Below, piece by piece: positions 33,549 through 44,769 of a stretch of 64,000 nt of DNA. Source of the DNA: Liopterus haemorrhoidalis. Lineage: Eukaryota > Arthropoda > Insecta > Coleoptera > Dytiscidae. Numbering within the stretch: the stretch's first letter is position 1; every line of letters begins with the position of its first letter. Below the pieces are notes generated by a model. That model worked only from the letters and a program-made list of their open reading frames with translations. It was not told where the DNA came from and ran no database searches. The position numbers and the translations under genes were made by a program. The stretch lies in assembly GCA_963971575.1 (NCBI GenBank), contig OZ020625.1, positions 27,441,753 to 27,505,752 of the forward strand. The letters are read 5' to 3'.

Positions 33549-33832
33549 TAGTATCAGGTCGTCAAGGATATAATTTGTAGTTAATAATATTGCCAACAGC
33601 TTATTATTTGACATTGGCTTAATATTTTACCATGCTGTTTTTTTTTTTTTTTTTATTGGAATGTTACACATCTCGCCTGTTTAAAGAAATCATTGTATGC
33701 TGTAAAAAATATCAAAAACTTTTTTTTTAAATTAATTTAGTTGAAAATGGAACGGTCGGAAATTCGCACTATTATGAAATATGAGTTCTTACTTGGAACT
33801 ACAGCGCGCAGACAAATCGATAATTATTCAAT
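33549..33832 (+). mobile_element. Mariner 5' fragment
   Basis: Begins TATCAGGTCGTCAAGGATAT, includes the same leader as 2863 and the start MERSEIRTIMKYEFLLGTTA at 33747. Homology stops about 33810, just before a HINE-B copy. Confidence 0.8.
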
Positions 33833-33841
33833 TCAATTTTT

Positions 33842-34725
33842 ACCGACCGCCAACATATATAAGGGAGGTATTGCGATCATACCGATTTTGACATTTCGAG
33901 ATTTCGATGGATCTCCACGAATTGAGGTCCCTACATAACGTTTTGACTATTTTTAGCATGATGTCTGTCGGTCTGTCTGTCCGTCCGTCTGTCTGTCTGT
34001 CTGTCCGTCTGTCTGTCTGTCCGTCTATCTGTCTGCCCGTCTGTGTACACGTGCAGAGGAAATTCGGCTGAAATGATTTTTATGAAACTTCATATTTAAG
34101 CTTCTGCCATCAATGGCACGAGTTGATCAACTTGAGGTAAAAATCGGTTGACTAAAAATGGGAGTTTACTCGTGTCGATTTTAAGATTTTTGTGAATATT
34201 TCACAACAGAAAAATATTTCGAAAAAATCAGCTGTGGCCACCACAGGACCCACCGCCATCGCAAAGTACTTATATACAATACATTCTAGCAGCAGAGTAG
34301 AAATAACTTGGCCTAATATTTTCTAACAGAGATATTATTTATCATGACCATGGAAACGTTACATATAAATATGAAAAAATTGAGACTTTAAGATCGTGTC
34401 GATTTTAAGATTTTTGTGAATATTTCATAACAGAAAAATATTTCGAAAAAAAATATTGAACAAAAGTAGCTATAAAAGCAATACTAATAACTTTTATTTG
34501 AGACATTTTTTGATAAAACGAAAAATTTTGAATAATTTCTGTAAAATTTTTCGTAATTTTTTCCAAGTCTCAATTTTTTCATAGTTATATGTAACGTTTC
34601 CATGGTCATGGTAAATAATATCTCTGTTAGAAAATATTGGGCCAAGTTATTTCTACTCTGCTGCTAGAATGTATTTTATATAAATACTTTATGATGGCGT
34701 TCGGTCCTGTGGTGGCCACAGCTGA
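33842..34725 (+). mobile_element. HINE-B with inverted 3' end inside
   Basis: 33842-34227 is a normal 5' half with GTCY run (33967-34045). 34228-34390 is the last 160 bp of the family in reverse. From 34393 the plus-strand copy resumes, repeating TCGTGTCGATTTTAAGATTT that was already present at 34172, and runs to the hairpin and GCTGA at 34725. A solo inverted 3' end is thus lodged inside with a 55-bp duplication around it. Bases 34731-35137 show nothing clear. Confidence 0.85.
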
Positions 34726-35137
34726 TTTTTATTTATAATTTGCATTAAAAATTATATTTATTTGAATTTAATTGTATTGCATTCCATAAAAATTTATATT
34801 GGACTTTTATTTAAACTTTTATACGGGTGAACGCAAGTAATTTTGAACTCATATACTAAGTACGTAATAATTGCAATGAAATTAAAACGAATTGAATTTC
34901 CTGGGCCGTAATGACATAAATTAAATTGGAGGTCAGCATTGGCAAATTCTATGGGCATAAATAAATTAGGAAGTGCTCATTAATGACTAATAAATCACTG
35001 CCAAAAATAACAATTGAATTGTTTATTTTCTTATTTGCAAAGAACGTAATTATTTCTAAATTAACCTCCTTCGTATCTCTTTTAATAAAGAAATTAGCAG
35101 TGCTTAAATAGTTCCCAAAAACACTCTTTTATATATA

Positions 35138-35881
35138 CGAGGGATGTTTCTAAATTCTGGGAATTGTGCTATAATTAAATTACGCAGAACTTATAGGCAA
35201 TTTATTGGTGCCAGACAAGTCTTGACATGTTTATGCAACTATCTAGTGCAATATTGTTCAGTCTGATTTAGGTGTTCGACTGATATAGACGCGTTTTCAT
35301 AGCACTGTTTTTGTAACCATGGAAGACGCAGCAAAATCTCAAAGAGCAATAATTTTCTTTTTGTGGAAAGAAGGTGTGAAAACAACAGAAATTATTCAGC
35401 GTCTGCAAGGAGTATTTGGTGAGTCTGCAGAATCCAAAAGTACTGTTTATCGGTGGATCGATCGTTTTAAAACCGGTAGAACATCACTAGAAGACGATCC
35501 ACGCAGTGGGCGCCCAAGCACGTCGGTAAATGAAAGAAACATTACTGCCGTCGAAGACCTACTGAAAGAGGACAGGCGAATGACTATTCGTCAAATTAGT
35601 GTGCGCCTAGGGATAGGTACACGACAAGTTCATGACATCTTTCATGATTGTTTGGGCGTTAGCAAGGTTTCACCGCGCTGGGTGCCAAGGCTGTTGGGAC
35701 CAGAACAGAAACTCAATAGGTCTGTTCTTTGACGACGGCTTAAAAAAATTAGTTTATCGTTGGGATAAATGTATTCAGTTAAATGGAGATTATGTTGAAA
35801 AACTACATTGTAATATTGACGAAAATTAACAAAATAATAAAAATTATAGCTAAATTCCCAGAACTTTGGAAACATCCCTCG
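35138..35881 (+). mobile_element. Mariner, internal deletion derivative
   Basis: Ends CGAGGGATGTTTCTAAATTC and (reverse) CGAGGGATGTTTCCAAAGTT, flanked by TA (35136-35137 and 35882-35883). Length 744 bp against about 1.3 kb expected. Confidence 0.9.
35319..35829 (+). pseudogene. Mariner transposase, catalytic core deleted
   Basis: ATG 35319 starts MEDAAKSQRAIIFFLWKEGV. The first helix-turn-helix ends in STVYRWIDRFKTGRTSLEDD and the linker is PRSGRPSTS. The second helix-turn-helix is MTIRQISVRLGIGTRQVHDI, followed by VSPRWVPRLLGPEQKLNR. The frame then stops at 35732 because about 180 codons holding all three catalytic aspartates are gone. The normal C-terminus (FFDDGLKKLVYRWDKCIQLN, then GDYVEK) resumes in another frame. 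The DNA-binding half is otherwise well preserved and could in principle still bind the ends. Confidence 0.85.
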
Positions 35882-35903
35882 TATATATAGAGATATATAA
35901 AAA

Positions 35904-36813
35904 TTGATGTGAAGTGTGAATATTCACACATTTCAGGGTTTCGCAGGTATATAATAAGTGAAGGCGGTATGCTGAGTGTGTAGGACAAATTTTACTTTGT
36001 AGTAATCACGGCAAAATGAACGATATTTTTTAAATAATTTATCGTCTGTTAATCATATAATAAGACTGGTTATTAAATTTACGCTCTTAAAAATTAAATA
36101 CAATATTTGTTAAAATATAACTACAATTTTGACAAAATAATTTCAACATAATAAAAATGCAAAAAAAAACAGAAAAAATAAAATTCGCTCCGTACTCGAA
36201 CTCGAAACCCTTCGTTTTCCAGCTTACGACACCAGTGCTCCAACCCATTAAGCTATCGCACGCCTTACATGTGAGTGTCTTACATTGGTATAACTTTTGT
36301 ACTTTGTGAACCAAAAACCACAAAAAATGCGTTATTTTCCGAAAACATAATCTGATCAAAAATTCCTGTTGTACTATTTCGGTTCACACCAATATACATT
36401 ACTTAGAATTTTTTTAGATTTTTAGTTTAAACCATCTGGGCTACAGGGTGTGGGACAAATTTTTTTACACAATTTTGGCAAAAATCGCATCAAAATAATT
36501 TATTTTGCAAAAATAAAAATTTGATCGTTAATCCACGTACTAAGGGTTTTCATTTGATACCCTACTCAGAATTTAAAAAAAATATTTTTGTTTTCGTTGA
36601 GCACATATTTGTTTATATTTTTAGGGGGGTATGTTTTTTAGATGTTTTAGTATTTTTCCTGTGTGCGGGTCAAAGAGTTGTATAAGCTCGCCAAATTTCA
36701 ACTCTCTGGGTTTAGCCGTTTGGCTACAATTTTTACCGAACAGACAGACAGACAGACAGACAGACGACAAAATGACGGTGTAAGGGTTTTTTGGTCATAC
36801 CTACAAAACCCTA
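35904..36813 (-). mobile_element. HINE-A, full length, subfamily 1, minus
   Basis: TTGATGTGAAGTGTGAATAT with hairpin at the left, CATACCTACAAAACCCT at the right, short (CAGA)n at 36740-36766. It stands 20 bases from the mariner derivative. Bases 36818-37139 show nothing clear. Confidence 0.9.
36187..36268 (-). other. tRNA-like cassette, best-preserved first type
   Basis: On the minus strand TAGCTTAATGGGTTGGAGCA is a good D-arm with A-box, and GTTTCGAGTTCGAGTACGG is the T-arm with B-box (one mismatch). Spacing is normal for a tRNA. The acceptor stem is not convincing. Confidence 0.6.
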
Positions 36814-37139
36814 AAAATGGCCACCAATGCTAAATGTTACATCCAACATCGGTACCAGCTTTGGTCAACTTCAAAGACATCGTTTGTATAGGCGCTTATA
36901 TAGCAACTTTATAATTTACGAGCAAAAAATTGGAATATCCCATTCTGTTGTAATAAAAATGTTAAACTGATCATAAAACTTTTAAATCTGTATAAAAAAC
37001 ATTAATTATTAATATAGTAGATGTCAGGTAGAGGACATACCTTTAAAACGGGTTTACATCTTTGAACAAAGTGCCAATGGGAACTTGAACTTGAGGAGAA
37101 AACTTAACGTTTTATTCACTACCTTTTTTTTTGCTAGAT

Positions 37140-37715
37140 AGGTAAATTTTTTGGTTTCGAAAGATGAAAGGTTCTCTCTATATGTTGGGTAAAACCGTTG
37201 GTCTAGACCAGTGGTTCTCAACCTTTTTTAGGTGAAGGAACCCCTATGCAAAATGTGAGATCTTCGCGACACCCTACTATTATATATGTCATTATTTAGT
37301 CAATTTAAAGTATAATCAATCAAAAGTATAATTGTGATGTTGGAAAAAAAACAATAATATTACAATTACATAATATGTATTTAAAGATCATTCGAAAATT
37401 TCTTCGATTCGGTTTTCGGTCTTCGATTCCGAGAATAGCGGCGAATTTATTTTGAAAAGCTTGCGGCACTCTGGTTGAGAACCACTGGTCTAGACTCTAG
37501 AGAAGAGGTCAGGAACCTTTCTGAAACAGAACAGTTCAAGAGCACACCCACAATTTTTGTTTTCTTGATTTTTTTAGCTAGATGTGTAAATCTGTTGGTT
37601 TCGAAACATGAAAGGTTCTCTCTATATGTTGGGTAAAACCGTTGGTCTAGACTCTAGAGAAGAGGTCAGGAACCTTTCTGAAACAGCTGGTCAGGCGTGC
37701 ACCCATATTTTTTCT
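37140..37715 (+). repeat. Tandem duplication carrying an empty site
   Basis: The text GGTTCTCTCTATATGTTGGG, TAAAACCGTTGGTCTAGAC and AAGAGGTCAGGAACCTTTCTG occurs twice (from about 37170 and 37612). The first copy is split by the MITE at 37209-37487; the second is intact. Confidence 0.9.
37209..37487. mobile_element. hAT MITE with proven empty site
   Basis: Ends CAGTGGTTCTCAACC and GGTTGAGAACCACTG are perfect 15-bp inverses. GTCTAGAC is duplicated at 37201-37208 and 37488-37495. The tandem neighbour at about 37645 shows GGTCTAGACTCTAG uninterrupted. No coding sequence. Confidence 0.95.
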
Positions 37716-37740
37716 TGAGGGCTAGGGAACTAAAATTTTT

Positions 37741-37869
37741 ACCGAGCACCAACATATATAATGGAGGTATAGTGATCATACCGATTTTGACATTTCGAGA
37801 TTTCGATGGATATCCACGAATTGAGGTCCCTACATAACGTTTTGACTATTTTTAGCATGATGTCTGTCG

Positions 37870-37900
<31 letters not shown>

Positions 37901-38215
37901 GGTCCGTGTACACGTGCAGAGCAAATTCGGCTGAAAGGATTTTTATGAAACTTATTTAATTTTTTGACATCAAAGGTACGAGTTGATCAACTTTTGGTAA
38001 AAAACGGTTGACTAGAAGGGAATGGGAGTTTCGGTTTTAAGATTTTTGCGAATATTTCGAACAGAGAAATATTTCGAAAAATTTTATTTAACAAAAGTCG
38101 CTATAAATGCAGTAAGTAATAACTTTTATTTGAGACATTTTTTGATAAAGCAGCATAAATTAAACAAGTACTTTGTGATAGCGGTTGGTCCTGTGGTGGC
38201 CACAGCTACAGCTAA
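37741..38215 (+). mobile_element. HINE-B, shortened
   Basis: ACCGAGCACCAACATATATA start, GTCY run 37863-37905, and end GGTTGGTCCTGTGGTGGCC at about 38185 with a small duplication ACAGCTACAGCT. Part of the 3' half is deleted. Confidence 0.82.
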
Positions 38216-38333
38216 TTTTTCTAGGGGAATCAGAAGCCTAATTTTTTTGTTAGGAGGCTCAGAAGCAAAATGTTATTCTTGTGGGAGCTCACGTTCAATA
38301 AAATGAAAATGAGTCCTTTAAGAACGTGTTTTT

Positions 38334-38490
38334 CGGGTTTTGTAGGTATGACCACCAAAAAACCCTTATAATGTCATTCACATGTCTGTCTGTCTGTCTG
38401 TCTGGCTGGCTGTCTGCCTGTCTGTTTGCCTGCCAGCCTGCCTGTCTGTCTGTTCGTTTGTCTGTCCATCTGTCTGTCTTTCTGCTCTGT
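38334..38490 (+). mobile_element. HINE-A 5' end with eroded microsatellite
   Basis: GGGTTTTGTAGGTATGACC followed by a run in which TCTG is mixed with GGCTGG, GCCTGCC and TTTGTC variants; then the copy ends. Confidence 0.75.
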
Positions 38491-38732
38491 CAGAAATCTA
38501 AATACTATTTTCTTATTATAATGATATACATAATATAAAAAATTACAATTTTAGCTAATCGTTTATAGAAGACATTAATTTATTCAAAAGGATGAAGATA
38601 CTAATTGATAAGCTGTTAAGTATAGAATCACTAAGTGGATTATTTAATACAGTAGTTAGTTAACTGTGTTCGAGAAAAGATAGCTTCTATGCGTTTTAGG
38701 ACTGAATCGCTGTTTACAACATCCATTTAATA

Positions 38733-38830
38733 TTGGGTTGTTAAATAAGTCCGTTCGTTTTGTTTTTTTACCTTTTATTCAACAAAATATAAAAAAAAAA
38801 AGCGAAACTTAAATAAATAAATAAATGAAC

Positions 38831-38862
<32 letters not shown>

Positions 38863-39115
38863 AATATACATTCTAAAAAAAACTTTTATTACCAAATGTA
38901 CTGTCCATTATTTTCTATCACTTTGGACAAACGCTCAGGCAATTTCATAATGCCATCTCTCCAGAAGGTTCCGTCTTTGCTCTCGAAAAATCTGTAGAGG
39001 TGAATTTTGATATCGTCCAAAGATGCGTAATTTTTTCCGTTAAGGGAAATTTGTAGAAAGCAGAACAAATAGTAGTCGGATGGTGCGATGTCTAGACCAC
39101 AGGCCCCGACTAAAT
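38733..39115 (-). mobile_element. Mariner 3' fragment
   Basis: The end TTGGGTTGTTAAATAAGTCC after TA (38731-38732) is a mariner-type terminal repeat. An (AAAT)n tract fills 38811-38868. The coding part is at 38889-39105. Confidence 0.75.
38889..39105 (-). pseudogene. Mariner transposase C-terminal fragment
   Basis: Minus-strand reading GLDIAPSDYYLFCFLQISLN, GKNYASLDDIKIHLYRFF, ESKDGTFWRDGIMKLPERL and KVIENNGQYIW, stop at 38889-38891. The SDY(Y/H)LF motif includes the third catalytic Asp. It belongs to a different mariner family from the Mos1-like copies and from 3057. Everything upstream is lost. Confidence 0.8.
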
Positions 39116-39144
39116 AAAACAGTTTGTTCCAAAAAAATTTCTTT

Positions 39145-39754
39145 CTAATACCCTTTTCACACTAGATCTTTAAGATCGGATGTTAAAGTGAATGTATCTT
39201 TAAACGCTAATGTGAAACCGTATGGGCTCTTCTAAATACAAGCGATGTTTAATACAGAGATCTGCGTCTTAAACTCCGTCCGCATTGCCAACTTAATTTC
39301 TATTATAAAAAAATACTCCTTGAATTTGTGCTGTCAACATTTTATATTATCATAAACAAGAATACTGTATTATATCGACGTTATAAGAAGTTTATACTTA
39401 TTGTTATAATAAAATTATTTATTTTAATAATGTGTTTAATAAAATACAGAGCTACAATAATTGAGATAAAATGTATCGACTTACATGTTAATACAGGTGT
39501 AATATATTCTTTATTGTAGTGTCTTTATTGTAGAATGAAATGAAATATCCTTATTTGTTTATAATAATTCAAAATGTGCGTCTGCGCAGACAGTTCAAAA
39601 CTGGTAATTTCATGACGGTAACTTAAGGACAAAATTACTGTAGCTGATGACAGCACCAGAGATTTAAACATCAAGTGTGAAAGCATACCGATCTTAAACA
39701 TCTGTGAACTTTAAGTTCCCTCGTCTTAAAGATCTAGTGTGAAAAGGGTATTAG
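39145..39754. mobile_element. MITE with CTAATACCCTTTTCACAC ends
   Basis: Perfect or near-perfect 30-bp inverted ends (CTAATACCCTTTTCACACTA and GATCTAGTGTG-AAAAGGGTATTAG). No target duplication could be fixed. Interior AT-rich, no coding sequence. Confidence 0.75.
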
Positions 39755-40049
39755 TTTTTGTTAACTTAAAAGGTGCCCTCGTATACATGCCAAATTTCAA
39801 CTCTAGGTCCAGTCATTTGGCCACAATATCTTCGTAAAAAATTAGAATTCATATTACAATGTTTCAGATTAAATTTTATTGTTGTGAACAGTTATGTGTC
39901 CTTCATAATTAATATAAACATTAAAACATCACAATTATTAATTTATTCTTAATTACATAATAATAATAATAAACACAATGCTATCAGAAAAAAAAATTAA
40001 AAATTATAAAATTATTAGAATTTGCACATTAGATTACAGAGATAAAAAA

Positions 40050-40105
40050 TAAATCAAGGAAGGATATTCGTTCCGAAGGTTCTAGGTTCGAATCCCAGAT
40101 CTCAT
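40050..40105 (+). other. tRNA-like 3' half
   Basis: GGTTCTAGGTTCGAATCCCAG has a perfect B-box, with no convincing A-box upstream. Probably a SINE or tRNA fragment. The following ACTAGCTGGTGTACCCATAC resembles LINE 5' junctions but is not classed. Confidence 0.4.
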
Positions 40106-40292
40106 TTATAGAACCTAATTTATAGCTTACTAGCTGGTGTACCCATACTTCGTATGAAGGGTTACGGGTACCCCTTTCATCCATAACTCCTCAAATATTC
40201 ATCCAATCGAAAAAGTATATACAGTAAAAAAAATTTGTTTTCTTATTTTAAACAATTTTTGTTATATACGTTTTTATGGCAAGCCGTTTTAA

Positions 40293-40813
40293 CCCTTTAC
40301 TGCATGAATTTTTATTTTTGGCTGAAATAATTCATCAGCATTAGGAATTGGATCTTACTGATAGAAAAATTAATTAAAAAAATATATTTAAAATATTAAT
40401 TATTATTTTTATGAAAAAATAATAATTAAAATAATAATTTAGGGTTTGTGCCATACATGGAACATTATGATTCTACATTATGTTACAAAAGAAAATGTTT
40501 CCGTATTATTTGCTCGTCATTTGCTACGTGTTCTTCATTAGGGATTAAAAGCAGTCGCCCTCGAATTTTTGAAAGAAAAGGTCGTATTTTCTAGTTGTCC
40601 TTTCTCAATAAATTCAGAGTTATCGTTGAAGTGCAAATTCCGCTTGATATCCTCAAATCTATTGCAGACCATTACTTGAGATACTGCAGAATCCATTGCT
40701 GTGTATGTGGCATATATGAACATTCATGAAGTAACGTTCTGATTCAGTTTTAAAAATAAAATAAAAAATAAAAATCGGAATGTGCCATATATGGCACACT
40801 ATGCGGCAAAGGG
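40293..40813 (-). mobile_element. piggyBac-like deletion derivative
   Basis: CCCTTTACTGCATGAA and (reverse) CCCTTTGCCGCATAGTG are flanked by TTAA (40289-40292 and 40814-40817). CCC(T) ends and TTAA are diagnostic. A TGTGCCATATATGGCACA palindrome lies near the right end, and the left half has CCATACATGGAAC. About 520 bp remain. Confidence 0.88.
40538..40723 (-). pseudogene. piggyBac transposase fragment
   Basis: The frame includes SAVSQVMVCNRFEDIKRNLH and FNDNSEFIEKGQ. The (S/N)RF-x-x-I-x-R-x-LHFNDN motif is characteristic of the N-terminal side of the piggyBac transposase catalytic domain. About 40 residues only; no catalytic Asp retained. Confidence 0.75.
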
Positions 40814-40962
40814 TTAACATTTAATAATAGGATCGTGTGTCATAGAAAATATTTATAAAATGTTCCTATCTCAAATGTTCCTCTTCAAAATATTACCTAT
40901 CTCATAGAAATACTTCGAATTTCATTTACAATGAAATACATTTACAATCATTTTCATGATAT

Positions 40963-41127
40963 ACGTACATTTTTCAACTAATTTCTATGAGAGAGGAATA
41001 AATGTAATATTAAATGTTAAAACGGTTTGCCGTGTAAGCGCGCCGAATTAGTATTTATTACATGTTACACAAAATTAAATAATAAAAATCCTTCACTCTC
41101 ATAGAAATTAGTTGAAAAATGTACGTA
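40963..41127. repeat. Inverted repeat with 32-bp arms
   Basis: ACGTACATTTTTCAACTAAT-TTCTATGAGAG at 40963-40994 is the inverse of 41096-41127. The Mos1-like element starts directly at the outer edge of the right arm. GGCAAGCCGTTTTAACATTT around the piggyBac site also recurs inverted near 41015-41040, so the whole may be an older MITE. Confidence 0.75.
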
Positions 41128-42410
41128 CCAGGTCTACAAGTATGAAATGCGGATTTTTTTCAAACTTGCCGCGCAAACAGATTGTATAGTTCAAAGTTTC
41201 AACACATATGGCGTTTTGTTAACTTATCATTAAGTGTCAAATGCGTATAGGTTATAATTTGAAAAGTGATCATATAGTTTTGTTTTACTGTGTTAAAATT
41301 GTCAAATTTTGTGCCAAACAAAGAGCATTCGCGGACAGTACTACTGTTTTGTTTTCATTTGAAAAAAACTGCTGCTGAATCATACCGACTGCTTCGAGAA
41401 GCTTATGGTGAATATGCTCCATCGCAAGATACGTATGAACGATGGTTTCGGCGTTTCAAAAGTGGTGACTTTGATCTTACAGACAAAGAACATGGAAAAC
41501 CTCCAAAAAATATGAAGATACAAAATTGGAAACATTGCTACAGGAAGACGATAATCAATCACAAAAACAACTAGCAGAGCAGTTAGGCGTTAGTCAACAA
41601 GCTGTTTCCAATCGCCTACGAGAGATGGGTAAGATCCAGAAAGTCGGCAGATGAGTTCCACCTGCATTGAATGAGAGGCAGATGGAAAAACGCAAAAACA
41701 CTTGTGAAATTTTGCTTGCACGATACAAAAGAAAGTTTTTTTGCATCGTATCATTAATGGCGATGAAAAATGGATTTATTTTGAAAATCCCAAACGCAAA
41801 AACTCATGGGTGAACCCAGGCTCACCATCCACATCAACTGCAAAACCGAATCGCTTTGGCAAAAAGACAATGCTCTGTACTTGGTGGGACCAAAAGGGTG
41901 TGGTTTATTATGAATTGTTAAAACCTGGTGAAACAATTAATACCTAACGCTACCAACAACAACTGATCGAATTGAACCATTCGCTGCTCATAAAACGACC
42001 AGAATACGAAAGAAGACAGCACAAGGTAATCTTTCTTTATGATAACGGTCCATCACATAAGGCAAAAGCAGTTTGCAACACATTGGAGGCACTCAAGTGG
42101 GAAGTGCTACCCCATGCCGCTTACTCAACAGACTTGGCCCCTTCAGATTACCACTTGTCCGCATCGATGGGTCACGCACTTGCCGAGCAGCACTTTTGTT
42201 CATATGAAAATGTGAAAGAATGGCTAGATGAATGGTTTGCGGGGAAAGGGGAAGAGTTCTACTGGCGAAGTATTCACAAATTGCCTGAAAGATGGGAAAA
42301 ATTTATAACTTCTAATGGAGCATACTTTGAATAAATAAACTTTTACTGTTCTTTTGAGTTTAATATGTTTTATTTAAAAAAAAAAACGCATTTCATACTT
42401 GTAGACCTGG
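41128..42410 (+). mobile_element. Mos1-like mariner, copy 1
   Basis: Ends CCAGGTCTACAAGTATGAAA and its inverse, flanked by TA (41126-41127 and 42411-42412), length 1283 bp. The terminal repeats and protein resemble the mauritiana subfamily (Mos1, 1286 bp). Confidence 0.93.
41299..42334 (+). pseudogene. Mos1-like transposase pseudogene, copy 1
   Basis: The start codon is TTG at 41299 where the other copies have ATG. The N-terminal part reads SNFVPNKEHSRTVLLFCFHL. A one-base loss in the A-run near 41506 shifts the frame at KPPK. A TGA replaces Trp in GRWVP near 41653, and TAA replaces Gln near 41944. The catalytic motifs [22 protein letters not shown] and PSDYHLSASM still show all three aspartates. 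The C-terminus GAYFE is intact with stop at 42334. Not functional. Confidence 0.9.
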
Positions 42411-43070
42411 TAAAACAATTAACATATTTTTCTTGACAGTTCATTGATAGATTAATTTATTAATAATTAATTCAACTAATTTAATAAATTATAAATAATT
42501 AAAACGGCAACCAATGACCGTTTTTCAAAAATTAGCCAATGATCTGACGTAATTTTAGAATAACTATCGTAAGTTTAATTGTTATGTATATAATCCTTGA
42601 GAACTTCATCTTAAAGATCACTAAATTGTTTAAATAATAGCGAAGGTTGTAATTTATTACTTTCAAATATTATTAATAGAACTATTTGAAGTAATACTAC
42701 ATGCAATTTTCTGCTACAGTAGATGAATATCAATTTTTTAGAATGCCAAAAATAAAAGTATATTTATGTATATGGCTCTATTAGTTTGTGATACCTCCAA
42801 CACATGAGATGACGTCATGCGGACCACATGATTAGACTGATCTAAAGTCACTGGATTATACAAAGTAGCGCAAGCCTTTGAAGAAGCCGACAGACCCCAG
42901 GGTTTGATTGGTAACATTGCTTCCCCTATTAAGCAAACTAAAGCAGCAATTTTTACGGTCTTAAGTTTGCGTCTGCGCTGTCACATCTCTCTTTCTCGCT
43001 CTAATTTTATAACCTCCTTTGTCAGCGGTTTGAATATTTAAGGTTAAGTTTCATTTAAATTTATATATTA

Positions 43071-43473
43071 AAGTCTGTTCCAAACGGTTAAGCGGAACTA
43101 GATTTTGCAATCTAGTTACTCTCATCGTTTAAATCGTGCTTTTCGGCCGTTTTGTTTAAGCTTTGTAAATCATACTTTCAATAAACATTTTTTGGTTAAG
43201 GTTAATATCATTTTAAAATGTCATTTTCTTTATATTTTGATTTTTTGTGTCATTCTTAATACAAATTTCCCATTTATTTTTTTTTGTCATTAAAATACGT
43301 AAAAAAAAAAAATAATTTTGACATGTCATTCGTTTCCATGGTTTCATTGTTGAAATTTTAAATTTTGTCATTCCACCGTGAAAAATTAAATAACCCAAGC
43401 CAGGTCCCTTCTCGTGACAACTTAAAAGAACAAAATTCCCACTTAGTTCCGCCTAACCGTTTAGAACAGAGTG
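43071..43473 (+). mobile_element. M-family MITE, tandem copy 1
   Basis: AAGTCTGTTCCAAACGGTTA to CCGTTTAGAACAGAGTG, flanked by TA (43069-43070, 43474-43475). About 400 bp, no coding sequence. Confidence 0.88.
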
Positions 43474-43475
43474 TA

Positions 43476-43873
43476 AAGTCTGTTCCAAATGGTTAGGCGG
43501 AACTAGATTTTGCAGTCTAGTTACTTTCATCGTTTAAATCGTGCTTTTCGGCCGTTTTGTTTAAGTTTTGTAAATCATACTTACAATAAACATTTTTTTG
43601 TTAAGGTTAATATCATTTTAAAATGTCATTTTCTTTATATTTTGATTTTTTGTGTCTTTCTTAATACAAATTTCCCATTTATTTATTTATTTTTTTATTA
43701 AAATATGTAAATAAATAATTTAATGTCATTCGTTTCCATGGTTTCATTGTTGGAATTTTAAATTTTGACATTCCAACGTGAAAAATGAAATAACCCAAGC
43801 AAGGTCCCTTGTCGTGACAACCTAAAAGAATGAAATTCCCATTTAGTTCCGCCTAACCGTTTGAAACAGACTG
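43476..43873 (+). mobile_element. M-family MITE, tandem copy 2
   Basis: AAGTCTGTTCCAAATGGTTA to CCGTTTGAAACAGACTG, flanked by TA (43474-43475, 43874-43875). Same orientation as its neighbour, sharing one TA with it. Confidence 0.88.
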
Positions 43874-44646
43874 TATATCCATTTTATTTAATAAAAATTT
43901 AAAAAATAATTGAAATTGTACCACAATTTTGTTATAGTGCATCTTTGATTAAAAAAATCGTGATTACAATGTTTAAAATAAAAATTTTGGTAGTACTAGT
44001 TTTTTATTTTTTTGCTGGTGGAATCACTGAAAATCATTTGTGTTGGCGACATTTTTAGCCCCAGTATGGCTGCCGTTGCGCTACTTTGTATAATCTAGTG
44101 ACTTTAGACTGATCTATTGTTTGAATTATCCCTTGTTCCGGTCCTGCATTTCAGCTCGATTGCACGCGCCTGGAATCGAAGGGTGATGCTTGATAAAATA
44201 TTATATGTATTCTAGTACATATAGTCACGTTTTTGTGTTTACTTATATGATTTTGAGAAAATTCTTAGAAAACAAAAATTTTATTAGAAATGCCTTATTT
44301 TTTTCTTTATACATATTTTTCATCGAAAAATTCTTTTAAAAAATGCAATCTAAACCATCAATGACGTGGCATTTTTATATTTTCAAATATTTCAAATTTT
44401 GAAAAAATGAAAAATGCATTTTTAGCTAAAAAATGATTTAAATATATGCAACTTGTCAAAAATGACAAATTATTTTTTAAAAATGAATTAAAAAGATTTA
44501 TAAAAAATGCATTTTTACGTAATTGTAAAGAATGAACAGGTCATGCTCCATTTACGTAGTTGATGTGTTTCGGAAGTTACCGCGTTTAACGAATTTTACG
44601 AAAATGTAATTATATTTTTGTAAACAATTTTTATTGTATAGTTTTT

Positions 44647-44722
44647 AGGGTTTTGTAGGTATGACCAAAAAACCCTTATACCGTCATTTTGTCGTCTGTC
44701 TATCTGTCTGTCTGTCTGTCTA

Positions 44723-44769
<47 letters not shown>

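Larger units (their letters stand above)
42843..44106. mobile_element. hAT-type element with two nested MITEs
   Basis: TAAAGTCACTGGATTATACA and (reverse) TAAAGTCACTAGATTATACA begin inverted ends of about 31 bp. GACTGATC is duplicated at 42835-42842 and 44107-44114. The interior holds two M-family MITEs and a little AT-rich sequence, with no transposase. Bases 42413-42834 and 44115-44646 show nothing clear. Confidence 0.85.
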
